Source of the DNA: Pseudomonadota bacterium
GTDB taxonomy: Bacteria > Pseudomonadota > Alphaproteobacteria > Rhizobiales > Beijerinckiaceae
Assembly (NCBI GenBank): GCA_021780015.1
Contig: JAJXZN010000015.1
Coordinates: 1 to 15,070, forward strand
Length of the DNA stretch: 15,070 nucleotides
Direction: 5' to 3'
Each line of letters opens with the position of its first letter. Within the stretch, counting starts at the first letter, position 1. Shown in pieces: positions 1 to 6,272 of the stretch. A model generated the notes under the pieces. The model searched no databases and was not told the origin of the DNA. It saw only the letters and a list, made by a program, of their open reading frames with translations. The translations under genes and the position numbers were made by a program.

Positions 1-69
1 TTTTGTTCCAGCCGGCATTGATGGGGCCGCCGCGGTCATCCTCGACCAAATGAATTGAGCCAGCAGCAC
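1..69. other. Edge fragment, possible end of a neighbouring gene
   Basis: This stretch is too short to identify. On the plus strand one frame is open from position 2 to a TGA at 56-58 and would encode the last 18 residues of a protein ending in ILDQMN. On the minus strand another frame runs open through the edge, with an ATG at 39-37 directly behind GAGG. The two readings exclude each other and neither resembles a family I recognise. A gene tail on the plus strand is slightly favoured because the stop falls cleanly just before the tRNA. Confidence 0.2.
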
Positions 70-146
70 TGGCGTCCCGGAAGGGAGTCGAACCCCTGAC
101 CTGCGGTTTAGGAAACCGCTGCTCTATCCTGCTGAGCTACCGGGAC
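70..146 (-). tRNA. tRNA-Arg (anticodon CCU)
   Basis: Read on the minus strand this is a complete 77-nt cloverleaf. The acceptor arm GTCCCGG pairs with CCGGGAC, the anticodon arm GCGGT/ACCGC holds the loop TTCCTAA with anticodon CCT (reads AGG), and the T arm contains the conserved GTTCGACTC. The discriminator base is G and the CCA end is encoded (plus-strand 70-72 is TGG). It decodes the rare arginine codon AGG. No integrase gene or repeated 3' tRNA end is visible nearby, so there is no sign of an integrated element here. Confidence 0.96.
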
Positions 147-191
147 ATACCTTCGGCTGCGCCGCGCCGCAATTTGCTCTACCATGACGCC

Positions 192-1103
192 ATGAGACGT
201 TCCAGCGGTTCGGCCGCGTGCGGTCTTCCTGGCCTATGCTCCGCCGGCGCGCTGGCGCTTTTCATCGCCCTGCTCAACATGGGGATTGCTCAGCGCGCAA
301 TGGCGCAATCGGGTTGCCCGACCGCAGGCAGCCAACACGTTGCGGCGGCCTCGGTCGACGAGCGGCTCGAACCCTCCTTGCGGGATGGCCGGCTCTTGCG
401 CATCGCCGGGATCGAGCCGGTGCGGCCGACGCCCGCCAATCCGGATTTCGCGACGGCGGCGCGCGAGGCTTTGCAAAGGGCGCTCGCCGCTGGGTTCGAC
501 ATCATTCCGCTGGCGGGGCCGGATCGCTGGGGGCGGGTCCCAGTCTTTGCTTTCCCGCCGGCTTCGACGCTCCCCGCGCCTGCGCCATCGCTTGGAGCTT
601 GGCTGTTGGCGCAGGGTTACGGGCGCTTCATGCCGGAGCCCGCCGCGGCAGTCTGCCGCGTCGATTTTCTCGCCGCCGAAGCCAAAGCCCGCACCGCGCA
701 ACGCGGCCTTTGGCATGATCCCTATTATGCCGTAATTGCCGCAACTGATAGGCAGGCTTTTGCTGACAAGACGGCGACGAATGTGATCGTTGAGGGCCAA
801 ATCACCGATGTCGACAGGCGACCGAAGCGCCTTTATCTTCTGTTCGGCCCACGGGATAGCGACGGCTTTGCAGTCACGATAGTGCAACGCGACGTCAAGA
901 TATTTGAGCGCGCGGGTTTTGACTTTCATGCTCTGATCGGCCGCAGGATTCGTGTCCGCGGCCTGCTCGATATGCGGTTTGGGCCGCAGGTCGAAGTCTC
1001 CGAACCCGACGCAATCGAAATCGTTTCCCAACCCGAGACGTCACCGGGTGCGGGACAACATGTTGAGGCGAAAGCTGCTGACCCGTCCGAAAAGCCTCAA
1101 TGA
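192..1103 (+). CDS. Secreted SNase-like (thermonuclease-fold) protein with C-terminal OB-like domain
   Basis: The 303-residue product has an Arg-containing N-terminus and a hydrophobic stretch around residues 17-33, with a plausible signal-peptidase site after AMA (36-38), so it should be exported. Residues about 64-175 follow the staphylococcal nuclease pattern: DGRLLRIAGIEP, an alpha-helical REAL stretch, DRWGR, a WLLAQGYGRF segment and EAKARTAQRGLW at the end of the fold. By eye R70 and R115 match the catalytic arginines R35 and R87, but the place of Glu43 is Arg78, so nuclease activity is doubtful. Residues about 196-279 look like a second beta-rich, OB-like domain (VIVEGQITDV, IGRRIRVRGLL). 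The open frame extends to a TTG at 174; I prefer the ATG at 192 because it gives the better signal peptide. It ends 13 nt before the M48 protease gene, so the two are probably cotranscribed. The substrate is unknown. Confidence 0.75.
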   Translation: MRRSSGSAACGLPGLCSAGALALFIALLNMGIAQRAMAQSGCPTAGSQHVAAASVDERLEPSLRDGRLLRIAGIEPVRPTPANPDFATAAREALQRALAAGFDIIPLAGPDRWGRVPVFAFPPASTLPAPAPSLGAWLLAQGYGRFMPEPAAAVCRVDFLAAEAKARTAQRGLWHDPYYAVIAATDRQAFADKTATNVIVEGQITDVDRRPKRLYLLFGPRDSDGFAVTIVQRDVKIFERAGFDFHALIGRRIRVRGLLDMRFGPQVEVSEPDAIEIVSQPETSPGAGQHVEAKAADPSEKPQ

Positions 1104-1116
1104 AGGTCCGCATTTG

Positions 1117-2592
1117 ATGATCGGTCTGCAGCGCCGTTTCGGGTCCGGCCGGCGGCTTTTGGCGATTGCGCTGGCGCTGGCGCTCGGCGCTTGCGCGGCG
1201 ATGGAGGACCAAGGCAAACCGATTGCCGTCGAAGTTCCGGCCGCAGCGCCCCGCACGCTTGGGCTCGAGACGCCGGCCTCGGCGGAAAATCAAAAGATGG
1301 TCGCCCTTTTCGGCGGCGAATATCACGATGCGGCGGCCGAGCACTTCGTCAACGGCATCCTGCTCAAATTGGCGAAAGCCGGCGAGAATCCGGAGCAGCC
1401 CTATCAGGTCACCCTGTTGAATTCGCCGGTGATCAACGCCTTCGCCATGGCGCCGGACCGGATCTATGTCACACGCGGACTTCTGGCCTTGGCCAATGAT
1501 GCATCCGAGGTCGCTGCGGTCATGGCGCATGAGATCGGCCATATCACGGCGCGCCATGCGGCGCTGCGGGCCGAGGAAGAAAAGCGTGCCGCGCTCATCA
1601 CTCAGGCCGCGGCCGTCATCGAAAGCCGGCAAAAGGGCGAGGAGGTCGAGGCGGTCGAGCGGCGGACGCTGGCGAGTTTTTCACGCCAGCAGGAACTCGA
1701 GGCGGACGAGATCGGCATTCGGGTCATGGCCAAAGCGGGCTATGATCCTTATGCCGCGGCGCGCTTCCTGACGACGCTCGGACGCGACAGCGCCTTGCGG
1801 GCGAGCCTTTTCGGTCAGGGCTCGGATGTCTCGAAGCCGGATCTTCTTGCCACGCATCCCTCGACGCCCGAACGAATCGCGCGTGCGGAGCAGATCGCGC
1901 AGCAATTCGGACCGCCCGGCACCGGCACGACCGATCGGACGGCTTATCTCGCAGCCATTGACGGGATGACCTATGGCGACGATCCGGCCGATGGCTCGAT
2001 CCGCGGAACGACCTTCATTCATCCGCGACTTGGCTTTTTGTTCGTCGCGCCGGATGGGTTCGTCTTGGAAAATTCGGCGCAGGCCGTCCTGGGCGTGAAG
2101 ACCGGAGGGCGCGAGGCGTTGCGGCTCGATTCGGTGCGGCTCGACCCTTCGATGACGCTCGAAAGCTATATTTCGTCAGGCTGGATCGAAGGGCTGCTGC
2201 CCAGCTCGATTGAGACGCTCGAGGTCAACGGCATGCCCGCCGTGACGGCGAGCGCGCGTGCCGGCGAATGGAATTTTCGCGTCGCCGTCATCCGCTTCCA
2301 GGGCGATCAGGTCTATCGGCTGATCTTTGCGATTCGCAATCTCGACGCCGAGGCGGAGAAGCGGTTTCGCGCCTCGATTGAATCCTTTCGCAAGACGACG
2401 CCCGAAGAAGTCGAAGAAGTGAAGCCGCTGCGCCTCGTCATCGTGACGGCGCAGCCGGGCGATAGCGTCGAAAGCCTGAGCAACAAAATGGCGGTCGCCG
2501 ACCATCCGCTCGAACATTTCGAGCTGATCAACGGCTTGACCGGCCCGGGGCCCTTGCCGGCCGGCGAGCATTACAAAATCGTCACGGATTAG
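1117..2592 (+). CDS. M48-family zinc metalloprotease lipoprotein (BepA/YfgC-like)
   Basis: This 491-residue protein is a predicted lipoprotein. A basic N-terminus is followed by a hydrophobic core and the lipobox LGAC with Cys26. The zinc site is clear: HEIGH at residues 138-142, plus E193 in the pattern E-x3-D (E193/D197), the same spacing as the third ligand in BepA. The C-terminal 50 or so residues (VTAQPGDSVESLSNKM, then INGLTGPGPLPAGEHYKIV) resemble a LysM-type wall-binding unit. M48 proteins of this type act in the periplasm in outer-membrane protein assembly and degradation of misfolded proteins. The ATG at 1117 was chosen over longer in-frame starts (back to 952) because it begins the lipoprotein signal and has GAAGG at 1102-1106 upstream. 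It follows the SNase-like gene by 13 nt. Confidence 0.9.
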   Translation: MIGLQRRFGSGRRLLAIALALALGACAAMEDQGKPIAVEVPAAAPRTLGLETPASAENQKMVALFGGEYHDAAAEHFVNGILLKLAKAGENPEQPYQVTLLNSPVINAFAMAPDRIYVTRGLLALANDASEVAAVMAHEIGHITARHAALRAEEEKRAALITQAAAVIESRQKGEEVEAVERRTLASFSRQQELEADEIGIRVMAKAGYDPYAAARFLTTLGRDSALRASLFGQGSDVSKPDLLATHPSTPERIARAEQIAQQFGPPGTGTTDRTAYLAAIDGMTYGDDPADGSIRGTTFIHPRLGFLFVAPDGFVLENSAQAVLGVKTGGREALRLDSVRLDPSMTLESYISSGWIEGLLPSSIETLEVNGMPAVTASARAGEWNFRVAVIRFQGDQVYRLIFAIRNLDAEAEKRFRASIESFRKTTPEEVEEVKPLRLVIVTAQPGDSVESLSNKMAVADHPLEHFELINGLTGPGPLPAGEHYKIVTD

Positions 2593-2624
2593 CGCCGCGC
2601 TCTGTCGCGCCGCAAAGCGCCGCT

Positions 2625-2650
2625 GGAACTCGCACCGCTGTTGGCACGTT
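2625..2650 (+). promoter_or_regulatory. Candidate EcfG (general stress sigma) promoter of rpoH
   Basis: GGAAC at 2625-2629 and CGTT at 2647-2650 are separated by 17 bp, an exact fit to the alphaproteobacterial EcfG/RpoE2 consensus (GGAAC, 16-17 bp, CGTT). It lies between the M48 gene and rpoH, in the right orientation, and predicts a transcript beginning near 2657-2660 with a leader of about 65 nt. In Sinorhizobium meliloti rpoH2 is reported to depend on RpoE2, which fits this gene being rpoH2-like. Confidence 0.7.
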
Positions 2651-2724
2651 TATCTCCTCGTCCGTCTAAGGCTGAGGTGGGCCGCCAAGAGGGGATCGAA
2701 GAGGGATCATTGCGAGGATCATTC

Positions 2725-3648
2725 ATGGCGCGACATGTCGGCTTGGACCGCCATCTGGCTTCGGCGGCGAAAGCCGCGCCCTTTCTCGATCGCGAGGAAG
2801 AGCGCGATCTCGCGCTGCGCTGGCATCGGCGCCGGGACGAGCGCGCGCTGCACCGGCTGACGCAGGCGCATATGCGGCTCGTCATCGCCATGTCGGTGCG
2901 CTTCCGTCATTATGGTCTGCCGATCGGCGACCTCATTCAGGAAGGTCATGTCGGTCTGCTGCAAGCGGCGGCGCGTTTCGATCCGGAGCGTGACGTTCGG
3001 TTTTCGACCTATGCGACTTGGTGGATCCGTGCCGCCATCCAGGATTTCATCTTGCGCAACTGGTCGATCGTGCGCGGCGGCACGAGCTCGGCGCAGAAGG
3101 CGCTGTTCTTCAATCTGCGGCGCCTGCGGGCGCGGCTCTCCACCGATGCGTCGTCGGCGGGCACTGCGACAGTGTTTGATCAGATCGCCAAGGCACTCGG
3201 CGTGCAGCGCGCCGACGTCGAATTGATGGATGCGCGTTTTTCCAGTCCCGACCTGTCGCTCAACGCAGCGGTATCGGAAGCCGATCCCGCCGCCACTTCG
3301 GTGCAACGGCTCGACCTGCTTGCCGACGAAGGGCCGTTGCCGGATGAAATCGTCGAAGATGCGATCGACGCCGACCGCCGCATCGTCTGGCTAGAAGACG
3401 CCCTCAAGAGCCTCAATCCGCGGGAACTTGCGATTCTGCAATATCGCCGCCTTGCCGAGGAAGCGGCAACGCTCGAATCGCTGGGCGTGCGTTTCGGCAT
3501 TTCCAAAGAGCGGGTGCGCCAGATCGAAGGCCGGGCGCTGGAAAAATTGCGCCGGGTTCTGATCGATCGCCATCAGGCCGAAGAACGCAGCCTCAGTCTT
3601 AGCCACGCAAAAAGGCCCGACACGGTGGCCGGGCCTTTGGCGTCTTAA
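2725..3648 (+). CDS. rpoH: RpoH-family (sigma-32) heat-shock sigma factor, RpoH2-like
   Basis: The 307-residue protein directs RNA polymerase to heat-shock/stress promoters. Region 2.2 (about 70-87, LIQEGHVGLLQAAARFDP), the aromatic region 2.3-2.4 (VRFSTYATWWIRAAIQDFI, 91-109), the RpoH box QKALFFNLR (124-132), which distinguishes sigma-32 from other group 2/3 factors, and the helix-turn-helix of region 4.2 (ESLGVRFGISKERVRQIEGR, 251-270) are all present. The frame extends upstream to a TTG at 2641, but that codon overlaps the predicted promoter; the ATG at 2725 has GAGGA at 2714-2718 with 6-nt spacing. The RpoH2 assignment rests on the EcfG-type promoter and is inference; paralogue RpoH1 would be expected elsewhere. 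The last codons contain a terminator-like hairpin, and the gene is convergent with carD. Confidence 0.92.
   Translation: MARHVGLDRHLASAAKAAPFLDREEERDLALRWHRRRDERALHRLTQAHMRLVIAMSVRFRHYGLPIGDLIQEGHVGLLQAAARFDPERDVRFSTYATWWIRAAIQDFILRNWSIVRGGTSSAQKALFFNLRRLRARLSTDASSAGTATVFDQIAKALGVQRADVELMDARFSSPDLSLNAAVSEADPAATSVQRLDLLADEGPLPDEIVEDAIDADRRIVWLEDALKSLNPRELAILQYRRLAEEAATLESLGVRFGISKERVRQIEGRALEKLRRVLIDRHQAEERSLSLSHAKRPDTVAGPLAS
3609..3640 (-). terminator. Hairpin terminator inside the 3' end of rpoH, best oriented for carD
   Basis: AAAGGCCCG (3611-3619) and CGGGCCTTT (3630-3638) form a perfect 9-bp stem around a 10-nt loop. Read on the minus strand the stem is followed by a run of T from the A-rich plus-strand bases 3609-3613, giving a standard intrinsic terminator 41-72 nt past the carD stop. 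Read on the plus strand the stem ends in CCTTT but only GG follows, so termination of rpoH there would be weaker. The structure lies in coding sequence for the last RpoH residues. Confidence 0.7.
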
Positions 3649-3659
3649 TTCGGCGCATT

Positions 3660-3680
3660 GCGCTTTTTGGTCTAAAGCGC
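3660..3680. repeat. Inverted repeat between rpoH and carD stop codons
   Basis: GCGCTTT (3660-3666) and AAAGCGC (3674-3680) form a 7-bp stem with a 7-nt loop, directly abutting the carD stop codon at 3681-3683. It has no T tract on either strand, so it could be an mRNA 3'-end stabilising hairpin or part of the convergent termination region together with the stronger hairpin at 3609-3640. Confidence 0.45.
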
Positions 3681-5054
3681 TTACGCCGCTTCGTCGATCC
3701 CGCCGTCGTCACCATCGCTGCCGGCTTCGGCTTCGAGATCGGCTTCGCTGTCCTCAGCCTTGCCGCGGCGCGGGCTCTTCTGCAATTGAGTCTCGATCAC
3801 CTTCAGCGATTCCGTCTCGGTCAGTTTCTGAACGGCGGCGATTTCGCGGGCAACGCGATCGAGCGCCGCCTCATACAATTGCCGCTCAGAATAGGATTGT
3901 TCGGGCTGCGCCTCTGAACGGTAGAGATCACGCACGACTTCGGCGATGGCGACGAGATCGCCGGAATTGATCTTCGCCTCATATTCCTGGGCGCGGCGCG
4001 ACCACATGGTCCGCTTGATGCGGGCGCGGCCGGTCAGCGTATTGAGCGCCTGCTTGACGACCTCGGCACTGGCGAGCTTGCGCATACCGACGGCGATCGA
4101 CTTCGGCGTCGGCACCTTCAGGATCATCTTGTCCTTCGAGAAGCTGATCACAAAGAGTTCGAGCTTGAAGCCGGCGACTTCCTGCTCCTCGACGGCGAGG
4201 ATCTGGCCGACGCCATGTGCCGGATAGACAACGAATTCGAGCGGCTTGAAGCCGTGCTTGACCGGTGCGGCGGGCTTTGCCGTCGGCTTCGGTTTCTCGG
4301 CGATCGGCGCGGCGGGCTTTGTCTCCGCAACCGGCGGCAGCTTGGCCTCGGGCGCGGGGGCGCGGACCGGCGCAGGTGCGGCTTCGGCCGCCTTCTTGGG
4401 TGCTTTCTGAGTCACGCTGGCTTTACTTGCTTCCTCTGGGCGAGCGACAGCCTCGGCGGCCGGTGCCGGCTTTTGCAGAGAGCGCAAAGCCAACACCGCA
4501 GCAACTTGCGCGCGGCGCTCGGAATCGACCTTCTTGACGGCCTGGAGTTCGGTTTGAGGAGCGGCGGCCGGCTGAACCGCAACCGCCACTTTCGATAGTT
4601 TAGTCTCAACCGGCGCGACGCGTCCAGCCCGCGATTTGCCGCGGCCTGCCGTTGTTGACCGCTTTAATTTTGCCGCGGACGCTTGAGTCGCTTTGATAGT
4701 CTTCGGCGCGCCGGGCTTTGCCGCCGCGGATTTCGTCGCCGCCGTCTTGGCGGCCGGACGCGTCGCCTTTGCCGCCGCAGCCTGTTTCTTCAGCCGCGCC
4801 TGGGCCGTGCGCAGTTTCGCGGCGGCGCTCTTGCTCCGCGCGGCGGGCTTTGCGGCGGATTTCGCCGCGGCCTTGGCCGCGATTTTGGCTTTCGGCGCCG
4901 GCCTTGCAGCGGTCTTCGCCGCGGTCGCGCGGCCTTGACGGGCCTTCGATTCGGCCGGCTTTTTGGCTTTGGTCGCGGTTCGGGACTTGAGAGCCGCGCG
5001 CGCGATCGTGGCTTTGGCCTTGTGGGACTTTTCGGTCTTCCTGACAGATGACAT
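3681..5054 (-). CDS. carD: CarD/CdnL-type transcription regulator with long Lys/Ala/Pro-rich N-terminal tail
   Basis: Residues about 268-430 of this 457-residue protein are a complete CarD/CdnL module. The Tudor-like RNA-polymerase-interacting part begins FVVYPAHGVGQI (274-285), and the DNA-binding helical part carries MWSRRAQEYEAKINSGD (350-366) with the conserved Trp351, then AEVVRDLYR. This family binds RNA polymerase beta and stabilises open complexes, mainly at rRNA and other growth-linked promoters. Typical alphaproteobacterial CdnL proteins are about 170-200 residues. Here roughly 265 extra N-terminal residues are dominated by Ala, Lys, Pro and Arg (for example AAKAAAKSAAKPAARSK near 59-75), like histone H1 or the tails of HU. 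The C-terminus (433-457) is acidic. The ATG at 5054 has AAGGAG at 5064-5069. The gene follows fdxA on the same strand. No frameshift is visible joining tail and domain, so the long form seems real. Confidence 0.9.
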   Translation of the reverse strand: MSSVRKTEKSHKAKATIARAALKSRTATKAKKPAESKARQGRATAAKTAARPAPKAKIAAKAAAKSAAKPAARSKSAAAKLRTAQARLKKQAAAAKATRPAAKTAATKSAAAKPGAPKTIKATQASAAKLKRSTTAGRGKSRAGRVAPVETKLSKVAVAVQPAAAPQTELQAVKKVDSERRAQVAAVLALRSLQKPAPAAEAVARPEEASKASVTQKAPKKAAEAAPAPVRAPAPEAKLPPVAETKPAAPIAEKPKPTAKPAAPVKHGFKPLEFVVYPAHGVGQILAVEEQEVAGFKLELFVISFSKDKMILKVPTPKSIAVGMRKLASAEVVKQALNTLTGRARIKRTMWSRRAQEYEAKINSGDLVAIAEVVRDLYRSEAQPEQSYSERQLYEAALDRVAREIAAVQKLTETESLKVIETQLQKSPRRGKAEDSEADLEAEAGSDGDDGGIDEAA

Positions 5055-5313
5055 ACGCGCGCACTCCTTTTCGGTCTCGCTTCAGGCGCGAAACTCAGAA
5101 TTCGTTACGCAGCAAAGGAACTTTGCCGCCCGGGGGTCGCCGCGGCATGTCAATGGAACCGCGGCGCGGCCGAGCGAAAGACCATCCATCTACCGCAGCG
5201 CGAACCTTGGCCCCCAGGCAACTGCTGCTTGTAGCGAGGATACGCCCGATGCTCCCGCCAAGCATCAGACGAACGCGATCCGGATGATCAGAGCCGGGCC
5301 GATTTATGAAAAG

Positions 5314-5342
5314 AATATATCATGGCGGGGCGGGAAAATCAA
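5314..5342 (-). promoter_or_regulatory. Candidate sigma-70 promoter for carD
   Basis: On the minus strand TTGATT (5342-5337) and TATATT (5319-5314) are spaced by exactly 17 bp, matching 4/6 and 5/6 consensus positions in an AT-rich island of otherwise GC-rich DNA. A start near 5307 would give carD a leader of about 250 nt. The -35 element overlaps the hairpin at 5327-5355. Confidence 0.4.
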
Positions 5343-5355
5343 AGATTTACGCCCC
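5327..5355. repeat. Interrupted inverted repeat upstream of carD
   Basis: GGGGCG (5327-5332) pairs with CGCCCC (5350-5355), and AAATC (5336-5340) pairs with GATTT (5344-5348) around an AAA loop, leaving an asymmetric internal bulge (GGA against A). It could be a hairpin at the end of the fdxA transcript or a protein-binding palindrome over the carD -35 region. Neither role is proved. Confidence 0.45.
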
Positions 5356-5438
5356 GAAAAAGCTGAAAAAACGGCACTTTCCGGCCTCGCCCCGGCTTCG
5401 GCGGCCCGCTTATCTCAATTTATGTTTGACCGGCGTGG

Positions 5439-5777
5439 TTAATCGCCTTCGCCGGGTTCAGGCGAAAAATAAGCGTCGAATTTGCCGGGCTTGCCGTCGA
5501 ACTCCTTGGCGTCCTCGGGCTGCGGCTTCTTGTGCGAGATGTTCGGCCAGATCTTGGCCATATCGGCGTTCAGCTTCAGCCATTTTTCGAGACCCTTCTC
5601 GGTGTCGGGGCTGATCGCATTGGCCGGGCATTCGGGTTCGCAGACGCCGCAATCGATACATTCGTCCGGATGAATGACGAGCATATTCTCGCCTTCGTAG
5701 AAGCAATCGACCGGGCAGACCTCGACGCAGTCCGTATACTTGCACTTGATGCAGTTTTCGGTGACGACGTAAGGCAT
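5439..5777 (-). CDS. fdxA: 7Fe-8S ferredoxin FdxA
   Basis: This 112-residue protein is a low-potential electron carrier with one [3Fe-4S] and one [4Fe-4S] cluster. Cysteines fall exactly one residue later than in Azotobacter ferredoxin I: C9, C17 and C50 for the 3Fe cluster; C21, C40, C43 and C46 for the 4Fe cluster; C12 and C25 free. The C-terminal extension (about 57-112) is typical of the FdxA family. A strong ribosome-binding site, GGAGGAGA (5781-5788), precedes the ATG. It sits between the S4-domain gene (99 nt upstream) and carD (384 nt downstream), all on the minus strand; this neighbourhood is familiar from rhizobial genomes. The redox partner is not indicated by the neighbours. Confidence 0.96.
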   Translation of the reverse strand: MPYVVTENCIKCKYTDCVEVCPVDCFYEGENMLVIHPDECIDCGVCEPECPANAISPDTEKGLEKWLKLNADMAKIWPNISHKKPQPEDAKEFDGKPGKFDAYFSPEPGEGD

Positions 5778-5876
5778 AAATCTCCTCCGCCCGAACGCTG
5801 CGGGCCGCGCTGAATTCTGGCGGTTTGCTAGCGTCTTTGCGGCGCTTAAGCAAGCAATTGCGGCCCGGCATAAAGC

Positions 5877-6221
5877 CTATATTGCCGCAGGCTTAGAGCC
5901 CTCCGCCGCGCAGTCCGCAGGCGCGGAACTTCCGGCGTTCAAATCCACGAACAGCAATTGCGCCTGTTCGGCGCCGCCGCGCCGCGCCGCAAGGCCGGTG
6001 ATCCGCAGAACGCGGACGCGCCGTTCAAGCGCAATCGTCAAGACCGCACCCGGACCGACGAGCTTTGCCGGAACGTCAACCCTGCGGGAATCGATCCGCA
6101 CATGACCGGCCGCAACGAGATCGACGGCCTGTTGGCGGGTTTTGACCACGCGCGCAAACCACAGCCATTTGTCGAGCCGCTGCTTTTGCAGAGCCGTCGG
6201 CATGGCCGGCCGCGCAGTCAT
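5877..6221 (-). CDS. S4-domain RNA-binding protein (Hsp15/HslR-like)
   Basis: The 114-residue product carries one S4 RNA-binding domain at residues about 14-75: RLDKWLWFARVVKTRQQA, then the loop AAGHVRIDSRRVDVPAK and GAVLTIALERRVRVLRI. Hsp15 in E. coli binds stalled 50S subunits carrying nascent-chain tRNA and helps recycle them; a similar role is inferred, not shown. An internal ATG at 6203 is an alternative start; neither has a strong ribosome-binding site, and the S4 domain lies downstream of both. Upstream on the same strand is a CelD-like acetyltransferase gene (51-nt gap). In many rhizobial genomes a helicase gene holds that place, so the neighbourhood may be rearranged here. Confidence 0.88.
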   Translation of the reverse strand: MTARPAMPTALQKQRLDKWLWFARVVKTRQQAVDLVAAGHVRIDSRRVDVPAKLVGPGAVLTIALERRVRVLRITGLAARRGGAEQAQLLFVDLNAGSSAPADCAAEGSKPAAI

Positions 6222-6272
6222 GGCAATTGCGATCGAGACACGGCGTTGACCTATGTCCGCCGCGGCGGCCGA

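Larger units (their letters stand above)
5055..5438. other. carD leader and promoter region without a supported gene
   Basis: These 384 bases separate the fdxA stop from the carD start. Visible contents are the carD ribosome-binding site (5064-5069), a candidate promoter (5314-5342), an interrupted hairpin (5327-5355) and a T6 run read on the minus strand just after a weak GGC/GCC stem (5364-5384), which could end fdxA transcription. A perfect minus-strand TTGACA occurs at 5153-5148 but has no acceptable -10 element. Open frames on the plus strand here have no ribosome-binding site or recognisable family. Confidence 0.6.

Noticed and set aside
70..146. tRNA gene as an attachment site for an integrated element
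   Set aside because: No integrase, no repeat of the tRNA 3' end elsewhere in the window, and the genes beside it look like core chromosomal genes.
4215..5051. Arg/Gly-rich plus-strand frames opposite the carD tail
   Set aside because: They are complements of the Lys/Ala-rich codons of the carD tail, not independent genes.
4260..5054. The Lys/Ala-rich carD tail as a tandem DNA repeat or CRISPR-like array
   Set aside because: The repetition is of amino-acid composition (short AAK/AAKP units), with irregular spacing and no repeated DNA unit or spacers.
5148..5153. Perfect minus-strand TTGACA as the carD promoter
   Set aside because: The -10 position at 16-18 bp spacing is GC only; the TTGATT-17-TATATT pair further upstream fits better.
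5306..5614. Small basic plus-strand open frame beginning MKRIYHGG
   Set aside because: It runs into the antisense of fdxA, has no ribosome-binding site and covers the hairpin and promoter candidate of carD.
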